The notes: generated from the sequence alone by a model not told the origin. DNA of 64,000 nt from Bacillus sp. HF117_J1_D (GCA_009928435.1 JAABNQ010000003.1:62001-126000), one strand, 5' to 3'. Counted from the first letter of the stretch, positions 15,214-23,751 are shown. Numbers and translations: made by a program.

Positions 15214-16866
15214 TTATTGAGTTGCTTGCGTTTTTTGCATTGCATCACTTGCTGATAGCAATTTTGGATCTGTAATAACTTCAATTAATGCAGGCTTCCC
15301 GCTGTCAACAGCTCTTCTAAACGCAGGAAGAAAATCCTCATTGGTTCGAACCTGTTCTCCATGACAGCCGAAAAGTTTTGCCATGTCTGCAAAATTCGGA
15401 TTCGTTAACCCTGTAGCCACAACCCTTTGCGGAAAATGCTTTTCTTGATGGGCACGTATGGTTCCGTACATATTGTTGTTTACTACAATGGCTATGACAG
15501 GGATATTGTTGCGGACAGCTGTTTCGAGCTCTTGCATTGTCATCATGAATCCGCCATCACCAGAAAATGAAATCACTCTTTTATCAGGACATGCTACTTT
15601 AGCTCCAATGGCACCCGGAAGACCGTAGCCCATCGCACCTGAGGTAGGACCGATATATCTATTTCCATTTGTGAAACGGAAGTATTTAGAAATCCATCCG
15701 AAAAAGTTTCCAGCATCACTCGTAATAATCGTGTTTTCCGTCGCTTCCCCCAGCAATTCAGCTACAACTGCATTCATTTCTGCATAGTCGGCTTCTGCTG
15801 CTGGTTCAGGAGGGGTAGAAGAAAGCAAATAAGCTTCGTGACAATCTTTCACCATCTTTTCTCTCATCTCATCTTCCACAGGCTTTATGAGCTCCAAACA
15901 TTTTTGCAAAAACCGTTTCGCATCAGAAATAACGCCCAGCTTCGCAGGATATGCCTTACCAATCATACTCTGATCGATATCGACCTGGATAATTTCTGCC
16001 TGATCACCAATCAACGTATAATCTTGGGTTGTCACCTGAGAGAAGCGGTTTCCAATAGACAGGACAACATCCGCATTCTTAATATAGTTCAGAAGCTTTT
16101 TATCTGACCCAAACCCAAGCCAGCCAGCATAGTTTACATGATCATTAGGAAATGCATCGAACCTGCGGAAAGCTGTGGCTACCGGTACATTCATCAACTC
16201 GGCAAAACGAGCAAGTTCTTCCGATGATTTTGCTGCAATCACGCCGCCGCCCGCGATAACGATCGGTTGCTTAGCATCGTTAAGCTTCTCAATTACTCTT
16301 TTGACAACTTCTTCGCTTGCCTCTGGAGCTTCATAATCATATACAGTCCCTTCTGCATATTCCATCGTATCTTCTAACATATCATGTGGGAGCGATACAA
16401 CCACAGGGCCAGGGCGGCCGGAACGGGCAGTATAAAAAGCCCGATGAAGTATCTCAGGAATCCTCTCCACAGAATCAATTTCCACGGCCCATTTGCAAAG
16501 ATGGCTGAAATACTCGGAGAATTTAACCTCCTGAAAGGCCTCCTTCCCTTTAAACGGACGTTCTACTTGACCAATTAACGCAACAAGAGGAGTAGAATCC
16601 TGCATAGCAGTGTGAAGGCCGATTGATAGGTTCGTTGCACCAGGTCCCCTTGTCGCCATACAAACCCCTACTTTTCCGGAAGCTTTCGCATAAGCTTCCG
16701 CCATGAATGACGCACCTCCCTCGTGACGGGTAGAAATAAGCTCAATTTCCGGATGCTCATAAAGCGCATCAATCACACCTAAATAACTCTCTCCAGGTAC
16801 ACAAAATGCTTTTTTAACGCCTTCTTTTTTCATTACCTCAACAACTATTTGACCACCTGATAGCAT
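15214..16866 (-). CDS. Thiamine-diphosphate enzyme of the acetolactate synthase family
   Basis: A 550-residue three-domain ThDP enzyme. The N-terminal domain has the cofactor-activating Glu in RHEGGASFMAEAYA and TRGPGATNL. The central domain has VIAGGGVI. The C-terminal domain has the ThDP/Mg motif GDGGFMMTMQELETA...NNNMYG. It resembles large subunits of acetolactate synthase but has no small-subunit gene nearby and is probably catabolic or acts on another 2-oxo acid. It lies 58 bp downstream of an aminotransferase gene, whose 2-oxo acid product it could use. The start ATG has a weak ribosome site. The substrate is not deducible. Confidence 0.8.
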   Translation of the reverse strand: MLSGGQIVVEVMKKEGVKKAFCVPGESYLGVIDALYEHPEIELISTRHEGGASFMAEAYAKASGKVGVCMATRGPGATNLSIGLHTAMQDSTPLVALIGQVERPFKGKEAFQEVKFSEYFSHLCKWAVEIDSVERIPEILHRAFYTARSGRPGPVVVSLPHDMLEDTMEYAEGTVYDYEAPEASEEVVKRVIEKLNDAKQPIVIAGGGVIAAKSSEELARFAELMNVPVATAFRRFDAFPNDHVNYAGWLGFGSDKKLLNYIKNADVVLSIGNRFSQVTTQDYTLIGDQAEIIQVDIDQSMIGKAYPAKLGVISDAKRFLQKCLELIKPVEDEMREKMVKDCHEAYLLSSTPPEPAAEADYAEMNAVVAELLGEATENTIITSDAGNFFGWISKYFRFTNGNRYIGPTSGAMGYGLPGAIGAKVACPDKRVISFSGDGGFMMTMQELETAVRNNIPVIAIVVNNNMYGTIRAHQEKHFPQRVVATGLTNPNFADMAKLFGCHGEQVRTNEDFLPAFRRAVDSGKPALIEVITDPKLLSASDAMQKTQATQ

Positions 16867-16924
16867 GAATTTTCCACTCTTTTCTTCATTATATTCACCA
16901 TCATTTCCACAAACCTATCGAACA

Positions 16925-18088
16925 TTATCTATTGTTAATCTTTGTTATAAAAGCTTCCATCCGATCAAGTCCTTTTTCCAAATGCTCCATCGAATACGCA
17001 TAGGAGATTCTGACATACCCTTCTCCATATTTGGAGAAGGCATTTCCCGGAACAACTCCTACCTTCGCCTCGTCTATCATTTTGACAGCAAAGTCATAAG
17101 AGTTCATTTTTAAATGTTTAATAGACGGAAACATATAGAAGGCACCTTCTGGATGCACGGTCTCAAGGCCCATGCCTGTCAACCGTTTAAACGTATACTC
17201 TTTTCTTCTTTCATATTCATTCCTCATCTTAATCGCATCGTCTATTCCGTCAGTCAAGGCTTTTAGAGCCCCATATTGGCTGATCGTGCTGGCGCAAACT
17301 GTATTAAAGTAGTGAACCTTTACCATTTGTTCTGTTAAATATGAAGGCGCATATGTGAATCCGACTCTCCAACCAGTCATCGCATGGGATTTAGACAGTC
17401 CATTAATTACAATTGTCCTCTCTCGCATATGGGGCAATGTCGCAAAAGAGACAAAATGATCGCCATATGTTAATTCACTGTAAATTTCATCGGTAATGAT
17501 AAAAATATCTTTATTTCTGATATAAGCAGCTATTTCTTTTAATTCCTCTTCCTTTAGCAATACACCCGTCGGATTAGATGGATTTGTTAGAACTAGACAT
17601 CTCGTTTTGTCTGTTATATGCTTTTTCAATAACTCCGGCGTAATCTTAAAACCATATGGGGAGGTATCCATAAAAATCGGAACAGCACCACTTAAAGTAA
17701 CTAGTGCTTCGTAGCCCGGGTATACCGGAGCCGGCAGGAGAACTTCACTACCCTCATCCAATATCGTTCTAAAGCTGATATCCAGGGCTTCACTCGCTCC
17801 ATTTGTGATAATAATTTCACTTTGAGGATCATAATCCAATCCATACTTAATCCTGCCATAATCACTGGCAGCTTTCCTTAATTCAAGTATACCTGCCTGA
17901 TTCGTGTAAGTGGTTTTATTATGATCGATAGCTTCCTTACCAGCCTCCTTAATATGCGTTGGCGTTAGAAAATCAGGCAGCCCCACTGTAAGATTTATCA
18001 CCTCAGGATAATCTGACAACATGTTAAAAAATTTTCTAAGCGTAGGTATCTCCACATTTTTTACCTTTTTACTTAATAAAGATTCCAC
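16925..18088 (-). CDS. PLP-dependent class I/II aminotransferase
   Basis: A 387-residue fold-type I aminotransferase. Motifs: NLTVGLPDF, TYTNQAGILELRKA, ITNGASEALD, NPSNPTGVLL, DEIYSELTYG, the PLP lysine in NGLSKSHAMTGWRVG, and the substrate Arg in GEGYVRISYA. It resembles the PatA/AspC group; the amino donor is unknown. The start is GTG at 18088 with AGAGGG eight bases upstream. First gene of a two-gene unit with the ThDP enzyme. Several inverted repeats precede it (18155-18218), probably operators. Confidence 0.85.
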   Translation of the reverse strand: MESLLSKKVKNVEIPTLRKFFNMLSDYPEVINLTVGLPDFLTPTHIKEAGKEAIDHNKTTYTNQAGILELRKAASDYGRIKYGLDYDPQSEIIITNGASEALDISFRTILDEGSEVLLPAPVYPGYEALVTLSGAVPIFMDTSPYGFKITPELLKKHITDKTRCLVLTNPSNPTGVLLKEEELKEIAAYIRNKDIFIITDEIYSELTYGDHFVSFATLPHMRERTIVINGLSKSHAMTGWRVGFTYAPSYLTEQMVKVHYFNTVCASTISQYGALKALTDGIDDAIKMRNEYERRKEYTFKRLTGMGLETVHPEGAFYMFPSIKHLKMNSYDFAVKMIDEAKVGVVPGNAFSKYGEGYVRISYAYSMEHLEKGLDRMEAFITKINNR

Positions 18089-18154
18089 TTATTGAACCCT
18101 CTTTCCCCATTTAAATATAAATTCAGTTGGGTAAAACTTATCAACGCATCTTTA

Positions 18155-18218
18155 TTTCATTAATTGAAACGTCATTTCATTAAAATGTTTTAAAAATGAC
18201 TTCAATAAAAATTGAAGT
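18155..18218. promoter_or_regulatory. Cluster of inverted repeats upstream of the aminotransferase operon
   Basis: Three nested palindromes: TTTCATTAATTGAAA (18155-18169), GTCATTT / AAATGAC (18171-18200), and ACTTCAATAAAAATTGAAGT (18199-18218, 8 bp arms around AAAA). They lie 67-130 bp upstream of the GTG start and are likely regulator sites; the neighbouring IclR protein is the obvious candidate. Nothing else stands out in the rest of the 18089-18447 gap. Confidence 0.45.
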
Positions 18219-18447
18219 AGAATGACCAGCTTTTTCTATAATGTAACCTAGATCAATAACATGCTCCAATGCCCGAAAACACTTTGCTACCGCTTACAAA
18301 ATGAATAACTATTATTCTTTGTACCACCTCGGTCTTATTAATGTATGCAATATAATTATATATGTTATTATATCGCCCTACTTTTGGTCAACAAATTTGT
18401 TATAAAAGTTTTTTCCTTTTTTCCTACAAACGAATTGGAAAAATAGT

Positions 18448-18476
18448 TTGACAAATTGGCCATTTAATCATAAATT
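18448..18476 (+). promoter_or_regulatory. Promoter of bioY
   Basis: TTGACA (18448-18453), 17 bp, TAAATT (18471-18476). The predicted start site falls inside the BirA operator that follows. Confidence 0.6.
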
Positions 18477-18480
18477 AGTA

Positions 18481-18510
18481 TTGTTAACTATATTAAATAA
18501 AAGTTAACAA
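18481..18510 (+). promoter_or_regulatory. BirA operator of bioY
   Basis: TTGTTAAC and GTTAACAA as perfect inverted 8 bp arms, 14 bp apart. This is the established biotin-repressor (BirA) site layout of Firmicutes. It overlaps the transcription start and ends just before GGAGG, so biotinyl-AMP-bound BirA would shut off bioY. Confidence 0.92.
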
Positions 18511-18523
18511 CTGGAGGGTCATT

Positions 18524-19093
18524 ATGCTTCAAGAACAGCAAAAACTAAGAATGATGATTATAACTGCGCTGTTTGCAGCCATTATCGGGGTATTGGCTCA
18601 AGTCACCATCCCATTACCGCTCGTTCCAATTACAGGACAGACGCTGGCTATCGGATTAGCCGCAACGATTTTGGGATCAACTTACGGTACAATCTCTGTT
18701 CTTCTTTACATACTACTTGGTGCAGTCGGCATTCCTGTATTTGCAGGTTTTTCTGCAGGAGTTTCCGTCATTATTGGACCAACAGGGGGATTTATCGTCG
18801 GATTCATCCCGACCGCTTTTGTTATCGGATGGTATTTGGAGAAAACATCCTTAAACTTTGTCAATGCCATGGTGGCCAACACAATAGGCATGCTGATTAC
18901 ATTGAGCTTTGGAGCGGTCTGGTTAAAAGTCGCTGCCGACTTGAGCTGGGGCGCAGCCCTTCTCGGAGGATTTGCTCCTCAATTCATCATTGTAGGGTTG
19001 ATTAAAGCGGCACTTGCTTCATGGATTGGGGTATTAGTACGGAATCGATTGGCTAGCGCCAATATTTTATTTACAGCAAAAAGGTCAGCATAA
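18524..19093 (+). CDS. bioY: Biotin transporter BioY
   Basis: A 189-residue S component of the ECF biotin transporter, with six hydrophobic spans and the family motifs VTIPLPLVPITGQTLAIGL, LLGAVGIPVFAGFSAG and GPTGGFIVGF. It works alone or with the shared EcfAA'T module, which is not in this window. It follows GGAGGG at normal spacing and is controlled by the BirA operator just upstream. Single-gene unit. Confidence 0.95.
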   Translation: MLQEQQKLRMMIITALFAAIIGVLAQVTIPLPLVPITGQTLAIGLAATILGSTYGTISVLLYILLGAVGIPVFAGFSAGVSVIIGPTGGFIVGFIPTAFVIGWYLEKTSLNFVNAMVANTIGMLITLSFGAVWLKVAADLSWGAALLGGFAPQFIIVGLIKAALASWIGVLVRNRLASANILFTAKRSA

Positions 19094-19108
19094 GCCGCTG
19101 ACTTTTTT
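19078..19108. terminator. Bidirectional terminator between bioY and the vWA gene
   Basis: GTCAGC / GCTGAC stem flanked by AAAAA and TTTTTT, overlapping the bioY stop codon. It serves both convergent genes. Confidence 0.75.
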
Positions 19109-19117
19109 GCTGTTATT

Positions 19118-20524
19118 TTATAGATCCAAATCCTTGGTTAAATGGTCCACTTTCTCTTTCAAACTGTCCGCAGTATCAAAAATTTCATTATGTTTTTCTG
19201 ATATAACCTCATTTGCATAATCTTTGATGGCAGCTGTCCGTTCATATAGAATATCCGAGATGGCAGTCTCCGTGTCAAAGTCAATCAAATCATTGCTCAA
19301 CAATAAGGTCAAGGCAGCATTCATACGATCAAGCTCCCTATTGCGCGAAGTGATCTGATCGTTCTCAAGGCCCCGAAGTTCGTTGGACATTCCAACAGAT
19401 GCCCAGTTGATGTTATTGATATTACCTGCCAACCAAAAGCGCCAGGTGGTTTTGCTCAGGCGCTCTTTCCAATTTTTCGTGATTTCTTCGTCCAGTTCCT
19501 GCTTATTCTTCACTGATGTATACTCTCCGCCACCTGCACTCGCCACTTCTTTTAACTGGCGATCAGCTTCGTTATCAACATCAAAACCGATAATATTGAT
19601 TTGCACGTCTGTCATTGCTTTCATGGCGTCCTTCGCTGCTTGGACAGGATCTCCATCGCAGGTTTCCACACCATCACTTACAACATATATAAGTGTTTTT
19701 GCCTGTTCACTGCTTGCAGCTTTCAACTCGTTTTCTGCATGCTGTATGGCTGATGCAAGGGGCGTCCATCCACTTGCATTGAATTGCTCTAATGCCTTAG
19801 TAAACTCCTTCTGATCATAAGGCTTTAATGGATACACCGTTTCAATACTTTCACATGACAGCTTTTTGTCCTGATCTGAACCTGTCCCTTTATGCCCAAA
19901 AACAGACAGGGATACATTGACATTGTCGGCTAGGCTTTCAGAGAATTGTTTGATACTTGATTTTGCCAAGGCCATTTTATTTCCACCCGGAACATCAGCA
20001 TTCATGCTTCCGCTGGCATCAATCAATACAGCAACATTCACTTCCTCAGCCTTTTCGTTAAGCTCTTCCTCACTGACATCTTGAAGAAGCCTTCCGTCAG
20101 GCAACTTAAGTTCGTTATACTTTACTTCAAAATCTTTAATCGGCTGTAGGGTTTCCTTTACACCAGTACGAAGATTCACAATGATTGATTGTGCCCACTC
20201 CTCGGCGCTCCACTCTTTTGTATCCTGACTTTTTATTCCTTTTATATATTCGGAGACGGCTTCATCGGCTGCTTTAGAATACGCATTATCATCACTCAAT
20301 TCTTTTTTGCCTATATGCTTTTGGAATAATTCCCCAGCCGGCTCTTCTTCGATTTCCTTACCAATTAAGCTGTAAGATGGTTCACTATTTTCTGTTGGTT
20401 TCTTAGCGGTTGTTTCAACCATTTTTTCCTCTTTCTTTTGTTCACCCTTTTTCTCGGCCTGTTGACAGCCAGCCATTACCATAGAGACTACAAATAGCAA
20501 GATAAAAGCCTTTTTAGTCATCAT
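19118..20524 (-). CDS. von Willebrand factor A domain lipoprotein
   Basis: A 468-residue predicted lipoprotein. The signal MTKKAFILLFVVSMVMAGC has the lipobox Cys about residue 20, followed by a charged linker, then a vWA domain with the MIDAS motif DASGSMNAD, a downstream Thr in GWTPLASAIQHA and Asp in VVSDGVETCDGD. The last 120 residues are helical. The start is ATG at 20524 after AAGGAAG; an extension to 20575 has no ribosome site. Such proteins bind ligands through a metal at the cell surface; B. subtilis YwmC/YwmD are distant analogues. The role here is unknown. Single gene. Confidence 0.8.
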   Translation of the reverse strand: MMTKKAFILLFVVSMVMAGCQQAEKKGEQKKEEKMVETTAKKPTENSEPSYSLIGKEIEEEPAGELFQKHIGKKELSDDNAYSKAADEAVSEYIKGIKSQDTKEWSAEEWAQSIIVNLRTGVKETLQPIKDFEVKYNELKLPDGRLLQDVSEEELNEKAEEVNVAVLIDASGSMNADVPGGNKMALAKSSIKQFSESLADNVNVSLSVFGHKGTGSDQDKKLSCESIETVYPLKPYDQKEFTKALEQFNASGWTPLASAIQHAENELKAASSEQAKTLIYVVSDGVETCDGDPVQAAKDAMKAMTDVQINIIGFDVDNEADRQLKEVASAGGGEYTSVKNKQELDEEITKNWKERLSKTTWRFWLAGNINNINWASVGMSNELRGLENDQITSRNRELDRMNAALTLLLSNDLIDFDTETAISDILYERTAAIKDYANEVISEKHNEIFDTADSLKEKVDHLTKDLDL

Positions 20525-20639
20525 TATCCACTTCCTTCTCTTGAATAGTATAATGATTTCTATATAAAGCCGCATTGGACTTTTATCCCATCTGAAACGA
20601 CTATCATAAGCTGGTATACTGTTAAACGAGGTGATTCAT

Positions 20640-21065
20640 ATGGCAGAAAAGAAATACGAAGAACTCATCCCAGGCAGGATTTTTATTGGCGGAGTAGACG
20701 CAATTGAAGAGCTCCTGGAAAATGAAAAGATCGACGTCATTTATGATTTACGAGCCAAGCTGAAGGACGGGCTTCCCAGCGAATTGAGTGTCCATCAGCC
20801 GATCGTGGATGAGGAAGAAAACCAAGTGGAATCTATTAAAGCAGCCATTCATGCAGTGATGGATTCCTATGAAAATGGGAAAAATGTTTATTTCCATTGC
20901 AATACCGGGCGTGGAAGAGCAGGTACCATTGCAACAGCAACATTACTTGAATTAGGCGTAGCCAGTACAGTCGATGAAGCGGAGGAAAAAGCGAAAGCGA
21001 TCCGCCCAAATATTAATGTTAGGCCGCAATTTAAAGATGCATTGAAACACATATACGAACAATAA
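20640..21065 (+). CDS. Dual-specificity/tyrosine phosphatase-like protein
   Basis: A 141-residue small phosphatase. The P-loop HCNTGRGRAGT matches HCx5R(S/T) with the nucleophilic Cys near residue 87, and an Asp in the IVDEEEN loop could be the general acid. It starts MAEKKYEELIPGRIFIGG. The ATG at 20640 follows GAGGTGAT; a GTG nine bases earlier lies inside that site. The family removes phosphate from proteins, lipids or nucleotides. Single gene, convergent with parR; the substrate is unknown. Confidence 0.78.
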   Translation: MAEKKYEELIPGRIFIGGVDAIEELLENEKIDVIYDLRAKLKDGLPSELSVHQPIVDEEENQVESIKAAIHAVMDSYENGKNVYFHCNTGRGRAGTIATATLLELGVASTVDEAEEKAKAIRPNINVRPQFKDALKHIYEQ

Positions 21066-21136
21066 TACTCGAAAAAATTTCTCCTATTTTTTTGTTCTAT
21101 AAAAAGTGTTACGAGATTGATGAGCTTGATACAAAG

Positions 21137-21173
21137 AAAAACAAGAGGACCATCGACATGCCCTCTTGTTTTT
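21137..21173. terminator. Bidirectional terminator between phosphatase and par genes
   Basis: AAAAACAAGAGG / CCTCTTGTTTTT, 12 bp arms with A and T runs on both sides. It lies 3 bp from the end of the parR-like gene. Confidence 0.88.
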
Positions 21174-21175
21174 CC

Positions 21176-21751
21176 TTATTTATTCATCTGCGCCAGAAAA
21201 TCCGCCAATGGATCATCTTCTAACTCGTCTTCCTCCGCATCCTGTGATTCTTCATCCATTTTGATTTGACCCCAATCAAGACCATCTAAATCATCCACAT
21301 CAGATGAGTGGCTGTTACTGACAGTAAACTGATCTTCCTCAGGATCTTCCATTTCACCATGTTCTTCTATCGTTGCTGCTTCCTCCTGCAAGTACAGAGC
21401 ATCATCGATTTCAAGCGCATTGCTGTTGAGTGATGCCAGGATGGATACAGCTCTAACAGGATCGGATAATAATTGGTAAACGATATTTCCGAGCAACGCT
21501 TCCGAATGCTCGTGCTTTAGCCAGTCGCGCTGTTCCTTGGTCAGCCCTCGTGGTAACGGAATCGTGAGCGTCTCCCTTTGCTTTGTCAAAGTTTCGCTGA
21601 CTCCACTCATTACGATGGAGGCAATTTTACTCGAGAAGTTTCTCCGCTCTGTCTCTTTTAATCTTTGCAGCTGCTTCAAAATATGGTCAGGCGTATCGGA
21701 AGGGATCCTGAATGTGATTGGTTGCCCCCTCTTCATCCCCGTTTCCTTCAT
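21176..21751 (-). CDS. ParR-like centromere-binding adaptor
   Basis: A 191-residue protein immediately after the ParM-like gene (12 bp gap). The N-terminal half looks like two tandem ribbon-helix-helix units: PITFRIP (residues 11-17) followed by a helix up to about 50, and TLTIPLP (61-67) followed by helices to about 95. The C-terminal 60 residues are strongly acidic and end DPLADFLAQMNK, a plausible filament-contacting tail. In type II partition systems ParR binds the centromere repeats and links them to ParM filaments. The name is inferred from position and fold outline, not from a close sequence match. Start ATG after AGGGTGAT. Confidence 0.7.
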   Translation of the reverse strand: MKETGMKRGQPITFRIPSDTPDHILKQLQRLKETERRNFSSKIASIVMSGVSETLTKQRETLTIPLPRGLTKEQRDWLKHEHSEALLGNIVYQLLSDPVRAVSILASLNSNALEIDDALYLQEEAATIEEHGEMEDPEEDQFTVSNSHSSDVDDLDGLDWGQIKMDEESQDAEEDELEDDPLADFLAQMNK

Positions 21752-21763
21752 GGTATCACCCTA

Positions 21764-22939
21764 TTAATTTTTAACCGCTTTTTTCTCTTCTTTTGTCTCT
21801 TTTTGATTCTTATTAGCAAAATCAGCGATCAGCTTATAGTAGGCATTTGCCATCATCCAGATACTTTCTTTTTCATCTTCAAAAAAGTCGATATTGTACC
21901 CATCCAGATTATTATTTAATGCCTTCAAATAATCTTTCAAAACGATGGATCCTCCGCCAATAAAGTAGGCAATCTCTGTTTGAGAGTTTCTTTGCCAAAC
22001 ATTTCTTAAGTGGCGGTATTGTTTTTTAGCCAGTTCCAAGAGAATGCGGTCAACAATCTCATGGACGCTCGTCCGGCTACCTTTAACCATAATGTGGTTT
22101 CTATCATTCTTTTTCGTGATGACCTCTACAACATCCCTCCGGCTGTCGAGTTCAACACCATATTTTGAACGAATCTCCTCGCGAATGGCATCAAGGGATT
22201 CAGATACACCTAGGTTGAAGCCCTGCGCACGGTCATCATCCACTTTCCTATTCTTAATGACAGCAATATCTGTTGATAAGCCGCCAATATCTTGAATAAT
22301 GATTCTTTTGTCAATCAAGTCTTTGTTGATGATTTTCAAATCATTATCCATGACTAAATTGATGAAGGCAGCAAAACCTTCAGGATATATCTTTACTTCT
22401 TCGAATTTAATATTGACTTTGATCCCCTGATATTTTGGAGTGACCAAAAACTCTATCTGGTGTACTGAACCAAGCAATTTAGAGCGGTAACCCACGTCTT
22501 TTCCTTCCTTCACTTCTCTCAAAGGAAGCCCTGTGCCTAAACTGTAGGTAGCTTCAACAACATTGTTGCTGCGTTTGAACACCTTCTTATTCTCTTCACG
22601 CACCGCGTCAAGAGCCAGCGCTGCAAACAACATAACCAGTGTCTGATCTTCTTCCGATTTACTACTTCCCGGATCTAACTCTGTAGCATTCCCGCTCCGC
22701 GTCGCCAAATGTCCTACGCGGTAAACTGCTCCATTGTCTTGTAATGAAGGGGAGTGTAAACGTATATGTAATCCATCTAATGGTTCTTGATTGTCCAATT
22801 CTTCCAATCCAATAATCGGACGGTCTTCCACATCTCTTGCAATGATATTGGGGATATTGATCTCATGCTCCATTTCACCAAAAATACCTTTTAAGGAATC
22901 ATTTCCAACATCAATCGCTGCAAGTCTTGTTTTTTCCAT
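21764..22939 (-). CDS. parM: ParM/StbA-type actin-like ATPase
   Basis: A 391-residue actin-fold protein. Phosphate-1 loop AAIDVGNDSLKGIFG at the N-terminus, phosphate-2 loop QDIGGLSTDIAVI about residue 220, and adenosine motif FIGGGS about residue 340 are all intact, so it should bind and hydrolyse ATP and polymerise. This family drives plasmid segregation; the chromosomal cell-shape actins MreB/Mbl have different motifs. First gene of a parM-parR unit with a promoter (23002-23030) and an iteron array (23053-23190) just upstream, the layout of parC-parM-parR. The flanking genes are ordinary chromosomal genes. Confidence 0.88.
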   Translation of the reverse strand: MEKTRLAAIDVGNDSLKGIFGEMEHEINIPNIIARDVEDRPIIGLEELDNQEPLDGLHIRLHSPSLQDNGAVYRVGHLATRSGNATELDPGSSKSEEDQTLVMLFAALALDAVREENKKVFKRSNNVVEATYSLGTGLPLREVKEGKDVGYRSKLLGSVHQIEFLVTPKYQGIKVNIKFEEVKIYPEGFAAFINLVMDNDLKIINKDLIDKRIIIQDIGGLSTDIAVIKNRKVDDDRAQGFNLGVSESLDAIREEIRSKYGVELDSRRDVVEVITKKNDRNHIMVKGSRTSVHEIVDRILLELAKKQYRHLRNVWQRNSQTEIAYFIGGGSIVLKDYLKALNNNLDGYNIDFFEDEKESIWMMANAYYKLIADFANKNQKETKEEKKAVKN

Positions 22940-23001
22940 ATATAACTATCATCCTTTCTTTTGCGAAACTACCAATTGGAAATTTCTATAAGTATGATTA
23001 A

Positions 23002-23030
23002 AGATTACCTGAATTTCTTATTGCGGTCAA
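23002..23030 (-). promoter_or_regulatory. Promoter of the parM-parR operon
   Basis: On the minus strand TTGACC (23030-23025), 17 bp, TAATCT (23007-23002), with a start near 22995. The iterons begin 23 bp upstream of the -35 box, so ParR-like protein bound there could also regulate transcription, as is known for plasmid ParR. Confidence 0.65.
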
Positions 23031-23052
23031 TAATGCTTTCATTATTGTTTTC

Positions 23053-23190
23053 TTGTACACATGTATCGTTTACTTGTATACATGTGTACCTTAATTGTAC
23101 ACATACCTATAAATCAGCATGTTTACCCTTTTGTATACATGTATACATATAAAGTAAACAGTATGTCTTTGTTTGTATACATGTATACAA
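23053..23190. repeat. Palindromic iteron array, candidate parC centromere
   Basis: Copies of TTGTATACATGTATAC start at 23053 (right half degenerate), 23074, 23095 (right half lost), 23131 and 23173. The last is the full 18 bp palindrome TTGTATACATGTATACAA. Half-copies lie at 23111 (GCATGTTTAC) and 23152 (GTAAACA). Start-to-start steps are 21, 21, 16, 20, 21 and 21 bp, about two helical turns, so the sites lie on one DNA face. The position directly upstream of a parM-like gene is that of plasmid parC. No open reading frame of interest crosses it. Confidence 0.8.
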
Positions 23191-23751
23191 AATTGTCTTC
23201 TTCCCTATTTTGATGTTATTTCAAGAGAAGCTTTCGTCAATAAAACAATGAAAAATAGATGGGCTCAAATAATATTCGTTCCCTTATGAAAAAAATAAAC
23301 AGTGAAATGAACCTTTAAAACCACCGATGAAAATGGAGCCCGTTTTACAGCAAAACTTGCGAAATTAGTCTAAAAAAGAGGGAGTAAATCCCCATAAAAA
23401 TTGTCGGGATTTATCAAGTTTTATTATTCAAAACAAACGAATCATTCTGGATAATTGTGCAGTAATATTTTACTGTTAAAAGTACCATCCTCCCTCTTTA
23501 ATTAGAAAAACACTCTCCCTTAGGCATCATGAAATCCAACTTAAATATATCTTTTTTCCTCATATAATAGCCTCTTGCTGATGACTATAATACAGTGGAT
23601 TCTGCTGTCTTCATCCCCTTCATTGCCAATCTAGATGTTTTATCATTTTTAGTATGTCTAAAGTACAGATTCAATATGGATTCTTCCGCTTACATGTTAT
23701 AATTAACATATAATTGAAACATATTTTTTAACTAATGGAAGGAGTACCTCC
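23191..23751. other. Intergenic region upstream of the Fnr-type gene
   Basis: 561 bp without a supported gene. GGGCTC (23260) and GAGCCC (23336) are inverted but far apart. At 23694-23709 ATGTTATAATTAACAT is a 6 bp-arm palindrome that contains TATAAT, 43 bp before the fnr-like start; it is probably the promoter with an overlapping operator. No Fnr box is seen here. Confidence 0.35.

Noticed and set aside
15214..16866. Naming the ThDP enzyme ilvB (acetolactate synthase)
   Set aside because: No small subunit or branched-chain genes nearby, and the catabolic-type IclR context argues against it.
22961..23152. 63-codon plus-strand frame across the iterons
   Set aside because: It runs through the repeat array, lacks a ribosome site and its sequence is just translated iterons.
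23053..23190. CRISPR array
   Set aside because: Units are palindromic, 16-18 bp, in 21 bp steps, so spacers would be only a few bases; no cas genes.
21176..23190. Window taken as a plasmid because of parM
   Set aside because: No replication protein or origin is seen, and the neighbours (bioY, sodA, folE, htpG, oxidase, sspP) are chromosomal in type. A plasmid cannot be fully excluded from one window.
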